DNA of 64,000 nucleotides from Prauserella aidingensis (GTDB lineage: Bacteria > Actinomycetota > Actinomycetes > Mycobacteriales > Pseudonocardiaceae), in the NCBI RefSeq assembly GCF_024171865.1, contig NZ_JAMTCN010000023.1, positions 1 through 64,000 of the forward strand, written 5' to 3'. The position numbers and the translations under genes were made by a program. Shown piece after piece: positions 7,808 to 15,797 of the stretch. Numbering within the stretch: position 1 is the first letter of the stretch; each line of letters begins with the position of its first letter. The notes under the pieces are model-generated. The model was not told the origin of the DNA. It was given only the letters and a program-made list of their open reading frames with translations, and made no database searches.

Positions 7808-8092
7808 GCGACGGGATGTTGTTGGCCCGGCCTCTGCCGGGAATTGTTGGGCTGCGCCAACAGGTGAGTCATGTGTTCCGCCTGCCGGACACGGTGGTGC
7901 CGCCGAATCGGGTCACGGCGTTGTGCGGCGTGTCGTTCGCGCCGGCGCAGTTGCAGCGGTCTCCAACCCGACGGGAATGGCGTGCGAGCTGTGCCTGGCG
8001 CGAACGCCGAGGCCAGCCGTGGACGGCAGGGTCTGTGTCGAAACCCCGATCGGTGCAGGCCCTGCCGTCTATCCAGGAAGGCGTGGGGATGA
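7804..8092 (+). pseudogene. Small zinc-finger-like protein interrupted by two -1 frameshifts
   Basis: The gene starts at GTG 7804, overlapping the previous stop, with LLARPLPGIVGLRQQVSHVF and VTALCG in frame 1. Near 7960 the plausible continuation moves to frame 0 (NPTGMACELCLARTPRPAVDG, a C-x2-C). Around 8030 it moves to frame 2 (CRNPDRCRPCRLSRKAWG, another C-x2-C). That frame stops with TGA at 8090-8092, overlapping ATG 8089 of the next gene as ATGA, just as the other genes of this operon overlap. Two single-base losses explain this. Read literally, frame 1 stays open from 7804 to 8418 and would fuse into the next protein. The original product would be about 95 residues with two Cys pairs. 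Sequencing error is the main alternative. Confidence 0.5.
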
Positions 8093-8418
8093 CCGAGGTG
8101 AGGGCCTGGACCGGCGGGCGCTGGAGTGGGTGGACACGGGCGAAGGAGGCCGGGTTCCGCCTGCACGAGCAGCTGGACACGGTGCGGGTGTTCGCACGGG
8201 AGCTGCCGGGGCACAGGGACATGTTGACGGTGGACTGGCCGCGGCGGACGGAGACGGTCCGGTGGGTGGCACGGCTGGCGCGGGCGCACCGGTGGTCGCG
8301 GGACCAGGTGCAGGGCTGGACCGAGGGTGAGGCGTTGCCGCGGGCGGTGAGAACCCAGATTGGCCCGGTAACGGCGGTAATCCAGGCGGTGCTGGAGTGG
8401 CCGGTCGATGCCCGATGA
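8089..8418 (+). CDS. Small conserved protein of unknown function (graspetide operon)
   Basis: 109 residues from ATG 8089 with GGAAGG about seven bases upstream; GTG 8083 is an in-frame alternative. No catalytic motif is visible. The sequence is basic and Trp-rich (TGGRWSGWTRAKEAGFRLHE), with helical segments and a closing LPRAVRTQIGPVTAVIQAVL helix. It looks like a compact helical protein, possibly nucleic-acid or peptide binding, but that is a guess. It overlaps the preceding broken gene's stop (ATGA) and the following small ORF by 11 bases, so it is translated as part of the same operon. Confidence 0.6.
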   Translation: MTEVRAWTGGRWSGWTRAKEAGFRLHEQLDTVRVFARELPGHRDMLTVDWPRRTETVRWVARLARAHRWSRDQVQGWTEGEALPRAVRTQIGPVTAVIQAVLEWPVDAR

Positions 8419-8641
8419 GGCGTGGCCAGGTGTGTTCAGCCACGACACGCTCCACTGGGTCGAGCGGGTCGGCGTGGCGGCATTGCGGGGCTTGGGCCAG
8501 GCCCGGTGTGGCGCGGTGTGCGTGCCACCGGCGTGCGCCGTCGTACGCGAACGTGCGCGATGTATGCAGTGCTTTCCGTGGCCGACGGGTGGGGCCGAGA
8601 TGGCTGCGCTGCACCGACCGCATCTAGCGCGTACGACATGA
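8408..8641 (+). CDS. Small Cys-containing protein of unknown function (graspetide operon)
   Basis: 77 residues from ATG 8408, overlapping the preceding stop by 11 bases. Four cysteines (ARCGAVC, then PPACAVV, then ARCMQCF) could form a zinc site. The C-terminus (PTGGAEMAALHRPHL) is conserved in style with other Pseudonocardiales small proteins as I remember them. Several shadow frames overlap here, so existence is less certain than for its neighbours. It precedes the precursor gene by 65 bp, a gap with a strong Shine-Dalgarno (GGAGAGGAG) belonging to the precursor. Confidence 0.5.
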   Translation: MPDEAWPGVFSHDTLHWVERVGVAALRGLGQARCGAVCVPPACAVVRERARCMQCFPWPTGGAEMAALHRPHLARTT

Positions 8642-8706
8642 GTTCGTGGAGAGTTCCGCGCAGTGCGCGGTGGTGGTGAAGTTCCGTTGGAGAGGAGTGT
8701 TCGTAT

Positions 8707-9048
8707 ATGACCGCAGTGTTGCCTGTGGACGGTTTCGCCGACGATCCGGTGGCGTCCCATTCGGCGCAGTTCCCGTTGGCCCGTGCGTACTGTGCGCCGG
8801 GCGAGGACCAGCCGTCGGAGGCCGGGGTGCGGCCGTGGAATCTGCGCTCGGTGCAGCCGGTGGCCGGGCCGGTGTCGGCGGGCGGACAGTCGGACTACGA
8901 CCCGATTCGCCAGGTGGCGGTGACTCGCGAGGGGGTACCGGTTCTGGCCGAACCGACGGCGAACTCGGTTTCCAGCAACGATGGCGATGAAGGGCCGAGT
9001 GAGGACTGGACGTACGACTTCACGCCGGACAACCCGTACTCGACCTGA
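8707..9048 (+). CDS. tgmA: Graspetide precursor peptide (putative ATP-grasp target RiPP)
   Basis: 113 residues from ATG 8707, with GGAGAGGAG 11-19 bases upstream. The long leader contains VRPWNLRSVQPV (about residues 40-51) and DPIRQVAVTREGVPVL (about 65-80). The first resembles the W/L-R leader motif and the second the QVAV-D-G-P strand that ATP-grasp maturases recognise. The C-terminus (GPSEDWTYDFTPDNPYST) alternates Thr/Ser acceptors with Asp/Glu donors and is the likely core. Maturation would link Asp/Glu side chains to Thr/Ser hydroxyls as esters. The stop overlaps the ligase start (TGATG at 9046-9050), coupling translation. The call rests on leader style plus the neighbouring TgmB- and TgmC-type enzymes. 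Confidence 0.8.
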   Translation: MTAVLPVDGFADDPVASHSAQFPLARAYCAPGEDQPSEAGVRPWNLRSVQPVAGPVSAGGQSDYDPIRQVAVTREGVPVLAEPTANSVSSNDGDEGPSEDWTYDFTPDNPYST

Positions 9049-10010
9049 TGTCGGTCCTGATCCTTACCGGGGAGCACGACCCGAGTGCCGACGCGATGGT
9101 GCGGGCACTATCCGAGCGTGAGGTCGAGGTGCACCGGATCGACACGGCGTGGTTCCCCCGCCAGCTCGGCGTGAACGCTGGGCTGGCGGGGGCGTCGTGG
9201 TCCGGGACGTTGCGCACGCCGCACCGCACGGTGGACCTGTCCGAGGTGGGCGCGGTCTGGTACCGGCAGCCAGGGGCGTACGAGTTTCCCGATGACCTGT
9301 CGCCGGTGGAGCGTCATCACGCCAACATGGAGGCCAAATACGGGCTCGGCGGGGTGTTGTCCACGCTGCCTGCGATGTGGGTGAACCACCCGGCGAGGTT
9401 GGCCGACGCGGCCTACAAGCCGGTGCAGCTGGCCGCGGCACGCCGGGCCGGGCTGGACGTACCGGAAACGCTGATCACCAACGATGCCGACGAGGTTCGC
9501 GAGTTCGTCGCGCAGGGCCGGACGGTGACGAAGATGATCGGTGCGGGCATGATCGTCGAGGAGGGTGCGCGCAAGGTTGCCCGGACGCGCGAGGTCGACG
9601 ACGCCGACGTGGCCGACCTGCGTGGGGTCGAGACCACCACGCACCTGTTCCAGCGGTGGGTGGAGAAGGCCTACGAGGTGCGGCTGATCGTCATCGGCTG
9701 CAGCCTGACGGCCTACGCCATCCACGCTGGAAGTCCGGAGTCGTACATCGACTTCCGCGCCGACTACGACAGCCTCAGCTACGAACTGGTCGACGTCCCT
9801 CAGGCGGTGTCTACTGGCGTGGACCGGTTGATGGGCGAGCTGGACCTGGTCTACGGGGCGCTGGATTTCGTGGTCGGTCCCGATGGTCGGTGGACGTTTC
9901 TGGAGGTCAACCCGACCGGCCAGTACGGATGGCTAGAACATCACGTCGACGGAGTGAGCCTGACCGGCAAGCTCGCCAACCTACTCGCTGCTGGAGCCAC
10001 CTTTGAGTGA
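9048..10010 (+). CDS. tgmB: ATP-grasp ribosomal peptide maturase (graspetide synthetase)
   Basis: 320 residues from ATG 9048. The N-terminal pre-ATP-grasp domain (LILTGEHDPSADAMVRALSE) is followed by the HANMEAKYGLGGVLSTLPAMW region typical of RiPP ATP-grasp ligases. The central ATP-binding part has TVTKMIGAG. The C-terminal metal site is carried by YGALDFVVGPDGRWTFLEVNPTGQYGWL, with the Asp and the E-x-N motif at about residues 265-285. The enzyme phosphorylates precursor carboxylates and joins them to side-chain hydroxyls or amines. It sits between its substrate gene and a methyltransferase, the usual graspetide order. It overlaps the next gene by eight bases. Confidence 0.93.
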   Translation: MSVLILTGEHDPSADAMVRALSEREVEVHRIDTAWFPRQLGVNAGLAGASWSGTLRTPHRTVDLSEVGAVWYRQPGAYEFPDDLSPVERHHANMEAKYGLGGVLSTLPAMWVNHPARLADAAYKPVQLAAARRAGLDVPETLITNDADEVREFVAQGRTVTKMIGAGMIVEEGARKVARTREVDDADVADLRGVETTTHLFQRWVEKAYEVRLIVIGCSLTAYAIHAGSPESYIDFRADYDSLSYELVDVPQAVSTGVDRLMGELDLVYGALDFVVGPDGRWTFLEVNPTGQYGWLEHHVDGVSLTGKLANLLAAGATFE

Positions 10011-11145
10011 CTGGACAACACGCGCCGCACGGCTCGTGGACGAGTTGACCGAGGCGGGCAAGCTCCGCTCGCCGCAGTGGCAGGAGGCGTTCCGCGGCGT
10101 GCCGCGCCACGTGTTCGTGCCGGAGTACTACCAGCAGGACGGCGGCACATGGACCGCGGTGAGCACCGACAGTCCCGAGGGGCTGGACGCGGTGTATGCC
10201 AACCGCGCCCTGTTCACTGACGTCGATGAGCACGGGCGTGGCGTGTCGTCGTCATCCATGCCGGGCTTGATGGCCCGAATGCTGGAGATACTGGACATCC
10301 ACCCCGGCGATCGAGTGCTGGAGATCGGGACCGGAACCGGGTACAACGCAGCCATCCTGTGCTCTGTACTCGGCGATGACAACGTCTACAGCATCGACAT
10401 CGACTACGTCGATGCCGCACGGCGTCGCCTGGCTACCGTGGGGTTTTCCCCGACGCTGGATACGCGCGACGGGGTACTCGGCCTTCCCGTTGGCGCGCCC
10501 TATGACCGCATTGAGGCGACAGTGGCGGTGTCGAGCGTCCCGTACGCGTGGGTGCAGCAGGTGCGTGAGGGCGGGCTGATCCTGGTCGACCTCAAGATCG
10601 GCACGGCGGCGGGGAATCTCGTGCTGCTGCAGCACGACGGGTACGCCGCCGAGGGCCGATTCGACGGCGGCTATGCGGCCTTCATGTCGATGCGTCATCC
10701 GAGCCGCGTCGAGCCACCGACGACACCGGTGAACACGAACTCGCTCTCCGCGGTTACCGGAGTTACCCGGGTGCCGCCGAAGGCATGGGAGAAGTCCGTG
10801 CCGTGGTTCCTCGCGTCTCTGAGCTTGCCGGAGGGCACGACCTATGGGTTTACCCTGGACGAGCGGTACACGCCGACGGCGACGCTGTTCACATCGCCGG
10901 ACGGCTCTCGCGCCACCGTGTTGCTGGATGGGGAGGAGTCGCTGGATGGGGAGGGCGGGGCTTGGCAGTGCGAGCAGTCCGGTCCGCATCGCCTGTGGGA
11001 CGAGGTGGAGCGGGCATACGCGTTGTGGTGGGATTTCGGACAGCCGTCGTGGGAACGGTTCGGACTGACCGTGACACCCGAGACGCAGACGGTGTGGCTC
11101 GACGACCCGGTGCAACCGGCCTGGTCATGCCCGCTACCGGACTAG
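10003..11145 (+). CDS. tgmC: PIMT-type methyltransferase of the graspetide system
   Basis: 380 residues from TTG 10003, supported by GGAG at 9993-9996 and overlap with the ligase stop. It contains the protein-L-isoaspartate methyltransferase fold: VPRHVFVPEYY (~35-45), the SAM-binding VLEIGTGTGYNAA at residues 105-117, and GLILVDLKIGT. It also has an extra C-terminal domain of about 170 residues (PPKAWEKSVPWFL onward) that ordinary repair PIMTs lack but RiPP-associated homologues carry. In characterised graspetide pathways such enzymes methylate a precursor Asp, which then closes to an aspartimide. The same outcome is predicted here from homology, not shown. It is the last gene of the cluster. 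Confidence 0.88.
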   Translation: MSDWTTRAARLVDELTEAGKLRSPQWQEAFRGVPRHVFVPEYYQQDGGTWTAVSTDSPEGLDAVYANRALFTDVDEHGRGVSSSSMPGLMARMLEILDIHPGDRVLEIGTGTGYNAAILCSVLGDDNVYSIDIDYVDAARRRLATVGFSPTLDTRDGVLGLPVGAPYDRIEATVAVSSVPYAWVQQVREGGLILVDLKIGTAAGNLVLLQHDGYAAEGRFDGGYAAFMSMRHPSRVEPPTTPVNTNSLSAVTGVTRVPPKAWEKSVPWFLASLSLPEGTTYGFTLDERYTPTATLFTSPDGSRATVLLDGEESLDGEGGAWQCEQSGPHRLWDEVERAYALWWDFGQPSWERFGLTVTPETQTVWLDDPVQPAWSCPLPD

Positions 11146-11246
11146 CTGTGGGATCGTAACCGACACAGCGACGCACGCGTGCAGTCTCCGAGTGAGCTTC
11201 CCCTTCCATGTAGCCGACGTCCCCAACGTCGACAAGTTCCTGGTCG

Positions 11247-11333
11247 GTGTTCGAGGACATGCTTGCGGGGGTGGGCGAGTTCATCCGCACGGGACGACGG
11301 CCGACCGGTATCCCGTGGGTCGACGCCGACTGA
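11247..11333 (+). pseudogene. Imm1-like C-terminal remnant; rest of 11146-11620 mostly empty
   Basis: Frame 0 reads VFEDMLAGVGEFIRTGRRP, then TGIPWVDAD, and stops at 11331-11333. This matches the end pattern of the Imm1-type protein at 4025-4402 (TEVLREFAHTGRLPEAVSW). A stop lies in the same frame at 11211 and no start is present, so only about 28 codons survive. The remaining intergenic DNA (11146-11246 and 11334-11620) holds the hairpin at 11468-11488 and the GTGAAC dyad at 11547-11571. I see no other gene. Confidence 0.4.
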
Positions 11334-11467
11334 ACCCGGTCGGCACACCGCGAGCGCCACCTGTTGTCACGGCTGCGCAGCAGCATCGGTAACGCTCGAG
11401 TATCGCCTCGGTGCGTCCCGTAACGACCACCTGCCTTCCTGACGACGGTCCCGACGACAAGGGAGAC

Positions 11468-11488
11468 AGGTGCCGACGTGCGGCACCT
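11468..11488. promoter_or_regulatory. Perfect 8-bp inverted repeat
   Basis: AGGTGCCG-ACGTG-CGGCACCT is a perfect 8-bp stem around 5 bases, 132 bp upstream of the methylase gene. It could be a factor-independent terminator lacking a U-run or an operator; the sequence does not decide between them. Confidence 0.35.
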
Positions 11489-11546
11489 GAGGTAACAACC
11501 ACACATCGGCAAGTGGCTGAAAACTCTGTCAAAACAAGATCGGCGT

Positions 11547-11571
11547 GTGAACTTGTGTTACGACCGTTCAC
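11547..11571. promoter_or_regulatory. GTGAAC/GTTCAC dyad upstream of the HTH-methylase gene
   Basis: GTGAAC (11547-11552) and GTTCAC (11566-11571) form an inverted repeat with a 13-bp spacer, 50 bp before the methylase start. The same GTGAAC word occurs twice in direct repeat in the promoter region of the related methylase at the other end of the island (23979 and 24003). Autoregulation by the methylases' N-terminal HTH is a reasonable hypothesis. Confidence 0.35.
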
Positions 11572-11620
11572 GGTCTATGGTGTGTTTATCCCGCCCGGCC
11601 GTTGACGACAGGACGCCGCG

Positions 11621-13726
11621 ATGACCGATTCGATCACGCAGATCACCGCAGCCGAGATCTCTCGGCTGGCCGGGGTTACGCGTGCGACGGTGAGCAACTG
11701 GCGGCGGCGTCACCCGGACTTCCCGGTGGCCGTCGGGGGTACGGACACGAGTCCGACGTACGACCTCGACACGGTTCGCGCGTGGCTCGCCGAGCGTGGG
11801 CAGCTGCCGGAGTCGACCCCCGAGGCAGAACTGCGACTCGCGCTGCAAGGCGCGAACGACAGTCGGCTGCTGGCGCGGCAGTTGCTGCCACTGGTGTCGC
11901 CGCTGGCGCAGCTTCCCCCGGACAGGCTCGTGAAACTGGCGGACCTGCCGGACGAAGAGTTCGCCGCGGAATTGGCCACGGTAGTAGGCGAGCACCACGC
12001 ACCCGACTTGGCGGCGCATGCATTGGTGCGGTGCTGCGCGGCACGCGGCCACGAGGCACGCGGCCCAGGAGAAGGTGCCGCCGAGACGGCGTTGCAGATC
12101 CTCGCGGAACCCCTGACGGACACGACTTCCACAGGGACGTATTCGACCCCGCAGGGCCTGGCCGACCTCATGGTCGCCCTGCCCGGTCGCCTCGCCCGGA
12201 CGTTGGACCCGGCCTGCGGTGGTGGCGGCCTCCTCTCCTCCGCGGCGCGAGCCGGTGCCGCGGAGGTACTCGGTCAGGAGATCGTGAACGATCAGGCGGC
12301 GTTGGCGCGGGTGCGCGCCGAGCTTGCCGCGCCGGACGCTCGGGTGTGTCACGGCAACAGCCTCGTTGCGGACGCCTTTCCCGACGAGCGGGCCGATGCG
12401 GTGGTGTGCAACCCGCCGTTCGGCCTGCGCGACTGGGGCCACGACGACCTCGCCTACGACCCGCGCTGGGTGTACGGCTTCCCACAGCGTTCGGAGTCCG
12501 AACTGGCCTGGGTGCAGCACTGCCTCGCGCACCTGAGCGAGCACGGTACGGCCGTGGTCCTCATGCCACCCGGCGCGGCGGAACGCTCCGGCGGCCGCCG
12601 CATCCGCGCCGAACTCGTCCGCACGGGTGCGTTGCGGGCGGTCATCGCGCTGCCGCAGGGTGCCGCGCCGCCGCTGCACGTCAGCCTGCAGCTGTGGGTG
12701 CTGACACCGCCGCCGGACAGCGAGCCGAAGCCGGTGCTGTTCGTTGACGCCTCGGATCAGCCGGGACGTTCGGAGCAGCCAGGGCGCTCGGACCAGCCGG
12801 GGCGTGTCCGGGAGATCGACTGGGACGCCGTGTCGGAGCGAGTACTGCCGGTGTGGCGGGCGTTCCGCGAAGACCCCGAAAACGTCGACTCGGAGCCGGG
12901 ACGGAGCGGCACGCGCTCGGTCGTCGACCTGCTCGACGACACGGTCGACCTCACCCCGCAGCGGCACGTGTGGGCCGAGCACGTCGTCGAACCGGAGCGG
13001 CACGACGCGGTGGCTCACGAGTTGCGTGAGCGGTTGCGGCGCGCCGGCGACGCTCTCACCGGGCTCGGCGATGGCCGGTTGTGGCAGCCGGCCGGGCCGG
13101 AACCGGCCGAGTGGCGGACGGCCACCGTCGCCGACCTACTGCGTGGCGGCGCGCTCACGCTGTACCGCGTCACACCGGCGCGGAAAGCGGCAACGCCCGG
13201 GGTCGACGAACCCGCTGTGCTGACCCGCCACGACGTCCGCACCGGGGAACCGCCGTCGGGTTCGCTGACAGACAAGCCGGTCGACAAGCTGGTGCCGGTC
13301 GAGCCGGGAGACGTGGTGCTGCCGGAGACGTTGCACCACACCGGCCCGGTCACGGCGCGCGTCGCCGGTGAGCACGACGCGGGGAGTGTGCTCGGGCCGC
13401 ACCTGTTCCTGCTGCGCCCGGATCCGGACCGGCTCGACTCCGAGTTCCTGGCGGGATTCCTGGCCGCCGAGCACAACGTCCACGGCGCCACCACGGGGAC
13501 GTCGGTGCGGCGACTCGATGTGAAACGGTTGCGCGTGCCGCTGATGCCCCTGGAACGGCAACGCGACTACGGGCACACGTTCCGCCGGGTGCGTGCGCTG
13601 AACTCGGCGGCGGACCTCGCAGCGACGATCGCGCGCGAGTTGGCCGGCCAGTGGGCGCGCGGCCTGACCAGCGGGGCCCTGCTGCCCCCGGACGACGAAC
13701 CACTGGCACCGGCGGTCGGGCCCTGA
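11621..13726 (+). CDS. HTH-N6-adenine DNA methylase (type I HsdM-like, orphan architecture)
   Basis: 701 residues from ATG 11621. The N-terminus is a DNA-binding helix-turn-helix (TAAEISRLAGVTRATVSNWR, about residues 9-28) linked to a Trp-containing wing. The methylase core follows: TLDPACGGGGLLSSAARAG (motif I, ~residues 190-208) and the catalytic VVCNPPFGLRDWG (NPPF motif IV, ~265-277). A C-terminal region with target-recognition-like strands ends in a helical VPLMPLERQRDYGHTFRRV segment, which resembles the ELPPLEEQ region of HsdS. It therefore seems to fuse methylase and specificity functions. A paralogue lies at 22020-23921 on the other strand. It uses SAM to methylate adenine at N6. No cognate nuclease is adjacent except the type I operon 88 bp downstream. 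Confidence 0.88.
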   Translation: MTDSITQITAAEISRLAGVTRATVSNWRRRHPDFPVAVGGTDTSPTYDLDTVRAWLAERGQLPESTPEAELRLALQGANDSRLLARQLLPLVSPLAQLPPDRLVKLADLPDEEFAAELATVVGEHHAPDLAAHALVRCCAARGHEARGPGEGAAETALQILAEPLTDTTSTGTYSTPQGLADLMVALPGRLARTLDPACGGGGLLSSAARAGAAEVLGQEIVNDQAALARVRAELAAPDARVCHGNSLVADAFPDERADAVVCNPPFGLRDWGHDDLAYDPRWVYGFPQRSESELAWVQHCLAHLSEHGTAVVLMPPGAAERSGGRRIRAELVRTGALRAVIALPQGAAPPLHVSLQLWVLTPPPDSEPKPVLFVDASDQPGRSEQPGRSDQPGRVREIDWDAVSERVLPVWRAFREDPENVDSEPGRSGTRSVVDLLDDTVDLTPQRHVWAEHVVEPERHDAVAHELRERLRRAGDALTGLGDGRLWQPAGPEPAEWRTATVADLLRGGALTLYRVTPARKAATPGVDEPAVLTRHDVRTGEPPSGSLTDKPVDKLVPVEPGDVVLPETLHHTGPVTARVAGEHDAGSVLGPHLFLLRPDPDRLDSEFLAGFLAAEHNVHGATTGTSVRRLDVKRLRVPLMPLERQRDYGHTFRRVRALNSAADLAATIARELAGQWARGLTSGALLPPDDEPLAPAVGP

Positions 13727-13814
13727 CGCCTGCCGCTGCCGGTCCGGCACGGAAGCGAGCCCAGCGTTCACCACCACAGAAGTCCATCATCAAGGAAGAC
13801 CGAGGGGAACGTCG

Positions 13815-15797
13815 TTGAACACCAACAAGCACACCGAGCTGGCGAATCACGCCTGGTCCGTCGCGGATCTGCTGCGCGGTGACTACAAGCAGTCCGACTA
13901 CGGGAAGGTGATCCTGCCGTTCACGGTGTTGCGCCGGCTCGAGTGTGTGCTGGAGCCGACGCGGGAGAAGGTCGCGGAGACGGTCGACAAGTACCGCGAC
14001 CGGGACATCGACGTTGACCGGTTCCTCCGAAAGGCGTCGGGGCATCGCTTCTACAACACGACGCAGCTCAGGCTGAAGTCGATCACGGCGGACTCCTCGC
14101 ACGTCGCGCGCAACCTCACCGAGTACATCGGCGGCTTCTCCCCGAACGCCTACGAGGTGCTGGAGCGTTACGAGTTCGCCGAGCAGATCAAGAAGCTCGA
14201 CAACGCCAACCTCCTCTACCAGGTGACGAGCACGTTCGCCGATCTGGATCTGCGGCCCGAGGTGGTCGACAACCACCAGATGGGCTACATCTTCGAGGAG
14301 CTGATCCGGAGGTTCGCCGAGCAGTCGAACGAGACGGCGGGTGAGCACTTCACGCCGCGCGAGGTAATTGAGCTCATGGTCAACCTGCTCATCGCGCCCG
14401 ATGACGATGCCCTGAGCAAGCCGGGCGTTGTCCGCAAAGTGCTGGACCCGGCGTGCGGCACGGGCGGCATGTTGAGCTCGGCCTACGAACACATCACGCG
14501 GATGAACCCGGACGCGACGGTCGACGTGTACGGGCAGGAGCTCAACCCCGAGTCGTGGGCGATCTGCCGGTCCGACCTGATGATCAAGGACCAGGACCCG
14601 GACAACATCAAGTTCGGCAACTCGTTCAGCGACGACGGCCACCGCGGCGCCACGTTCGACTACCTGCTGGCGAATCCGCCGTTCGGGGTGGAGTGGAAGA
14701 AGGTCAAGGAGGACGTCGAGGACGACCTGGAGCGGCTCGGCGAGAACAGCCGGTTCTGGCCTGCGCTGCCGCGGATCAACGACGGGTCGCTGCTGTTCCT
14801 GCAGCACATGCTGTCGAAGATGAAGCCCGCCGAGCAGGGTGGCGGCCGCGTGGCGATCGTCTTCAACGGCTCACCGCTGTTCACCGGGGCCGCCGGATCC
14901 GGTGAGTCACAGATCCGCCAGCACATCCTGGAGAACGACTGGCTCGAAGGCATCGTGGCGCTGCCGGACCAGCTGTTCTACAACACGGGCATCTCGACGT
15001 ACTTCTGGATTCTCAGCAACCGCAAGAGCCCGGAATACCGGGGCAAGGTGGTGTTGCTGGACGCGCGGGACCAGTGGCAGAAGATGCGCAAGTCGCTCGG
15101 GGACAAGCGCAAGTACGTCGACAAGGACCAGATCGCCGACATCAGCCGGCTCTATGCCGAAGCGTTCGACGCGGCGAAGGATGAGAGTCACCCGCAGCAC
15201 TCCAAGGTGAAGGTCTTCAACAACGAGGACTTCGGCTATCGCCGCATCACCGTGGAGCGGCCGTTGAAGCTGAAGTTCGAGATCAGCGAGAACACCCTGG
15301 CCGCGTTGGGCGAGGCGAAGCCGGTGCAGAAGCTCGACGCGCCGGAGGAGTTCGTCGCCGCGCTGCGACCGTTGCTGGGCACGACGTGGTGGGCGAAGGA
15401 CGAAGCCGTCACGGCGATGCGGGAGGCCGTCACGGGTGCGGGCCTGAGCTGGCCGACCGGCGCGCCGTTCGCCAAGGCCCTGCGCGACGCTGTCGGGGTG
15501 CGCGATCCCGAGGGCGAGGTTCAGACCGTCAAGGACAAGCCCGAGCCCGACGCCGAGCTGCGCGACTTCGAGAACGTGCCCCTCGACGAGGACGTCGAGG
15601 AGTACCTGAAGCGCGAGGTCCTGCCGCACGTCTCCGACGCGTGGATCGACCACACCAAGACGAAGATCGGCTACGAGATCCCCTTCACCCGCCACTTCTA
15701 CGTCTACGAACCTCCGAGGCCACTGTCGGAGATCGACGCCGAGCTGAAGGCCCTCGAAGCTGAGATCCAGAACCTGCTGGGCGAGGTGACGGAATGA
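13815..15797 (+). CDS. hsdM: Type I restriction-modification methylase subunit HsdM
   Basis: 660 residues from TTG 13815, preceded by GAGGGG. The N-terminal helical HsdM domain (LANHAWSVADLLRGDYKQSD) is followed by the EHFTPREVIELMV region. SAM motif I is VLDPACGTGGMLSSAYEH (~residues 210-227) and the catalytic motif IV is YLLANPPFGVEW (~285-296). HsdM methylates adenine at N6 as part of the M2S complex and, with HsdR, makes the restriction enzyme. It is longer than the common ~500-residue HsdM because of a C-terminal extension of ~150 residues ending in a helix that overlaps hsdS. Its stop overlaps the hsdS start (ATGA at 15794-15797). Confidence 0.95.
   Translation: MNTNKHTELANHAWSVADLLRGDYKQSDYGKVILPFTVLRRLECVLEPTREKVAETVDKYRDRDIDVDRFLRKASGHRFYNTTQLRLKSITADSSHVARNLTEYIGGFSPNAYEVLERYEFAEQIKKLDNANLLYQVTSTFADLDLRPEVVDNHQMGYIFEELIRRFAEQSNETAGEHFTPREVIELMVNLLIAPDDDALSKPGVVRKVLDPACGTGGMLSSAYEHITRMNPDATVDVYGQELNPESWAICRSDLMIKDQDPDNIKFGNSFSDDGHRGATFDYLLANPPFGVEWKKVKEDVEDDLERLGENSRFWPALPRINDGSLLFLQHMLSKMKPAEQGGGRVAIVFNGSPLFTGAAGSGESQIRQHILENDWLEGIVALPDQLFYNTGISTYFWILSNRKSPEYRGKVVLLDARDQWQKMRKSLGDKRKYVDKDQIADISRLYAEAFDAAKDESHPQHSKVKVFNNEDFGYRRITVERPLKLKFEISENTLAALGEAKPVQKLDAPEEFVAALRPLLGTTWWAKDEAVTAMREAVTGAGLSWPTGAPFAKALRDAVGVRDPEGEVQTVKDKPEPDAELRDFENVPLDEDVEEYLKREVLPHVSDAWIDHTKTKIGYEIPFTRHFYVYEPPRPLSEIDAELKALEAEIQNLLGEVTE

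Noticed and set aside
7804..8418. Single 204-residue protein in frame 1
   Set aside because: Open as read, but the middle part has poor third-position bias, while Cys-pair motifs and a typical ATGA junction appear in the other frames, so a frameshifted gene followed by a separate gene is more likely.
8707..11145. FxLD-type lanthipeptide system
   Set aside because: A methyltransferase of this family also accompanies FxLD lanthipeptides, but there is no lanthionine synthetase and the neighbouring enzyme is an ATP-grasp ligase.
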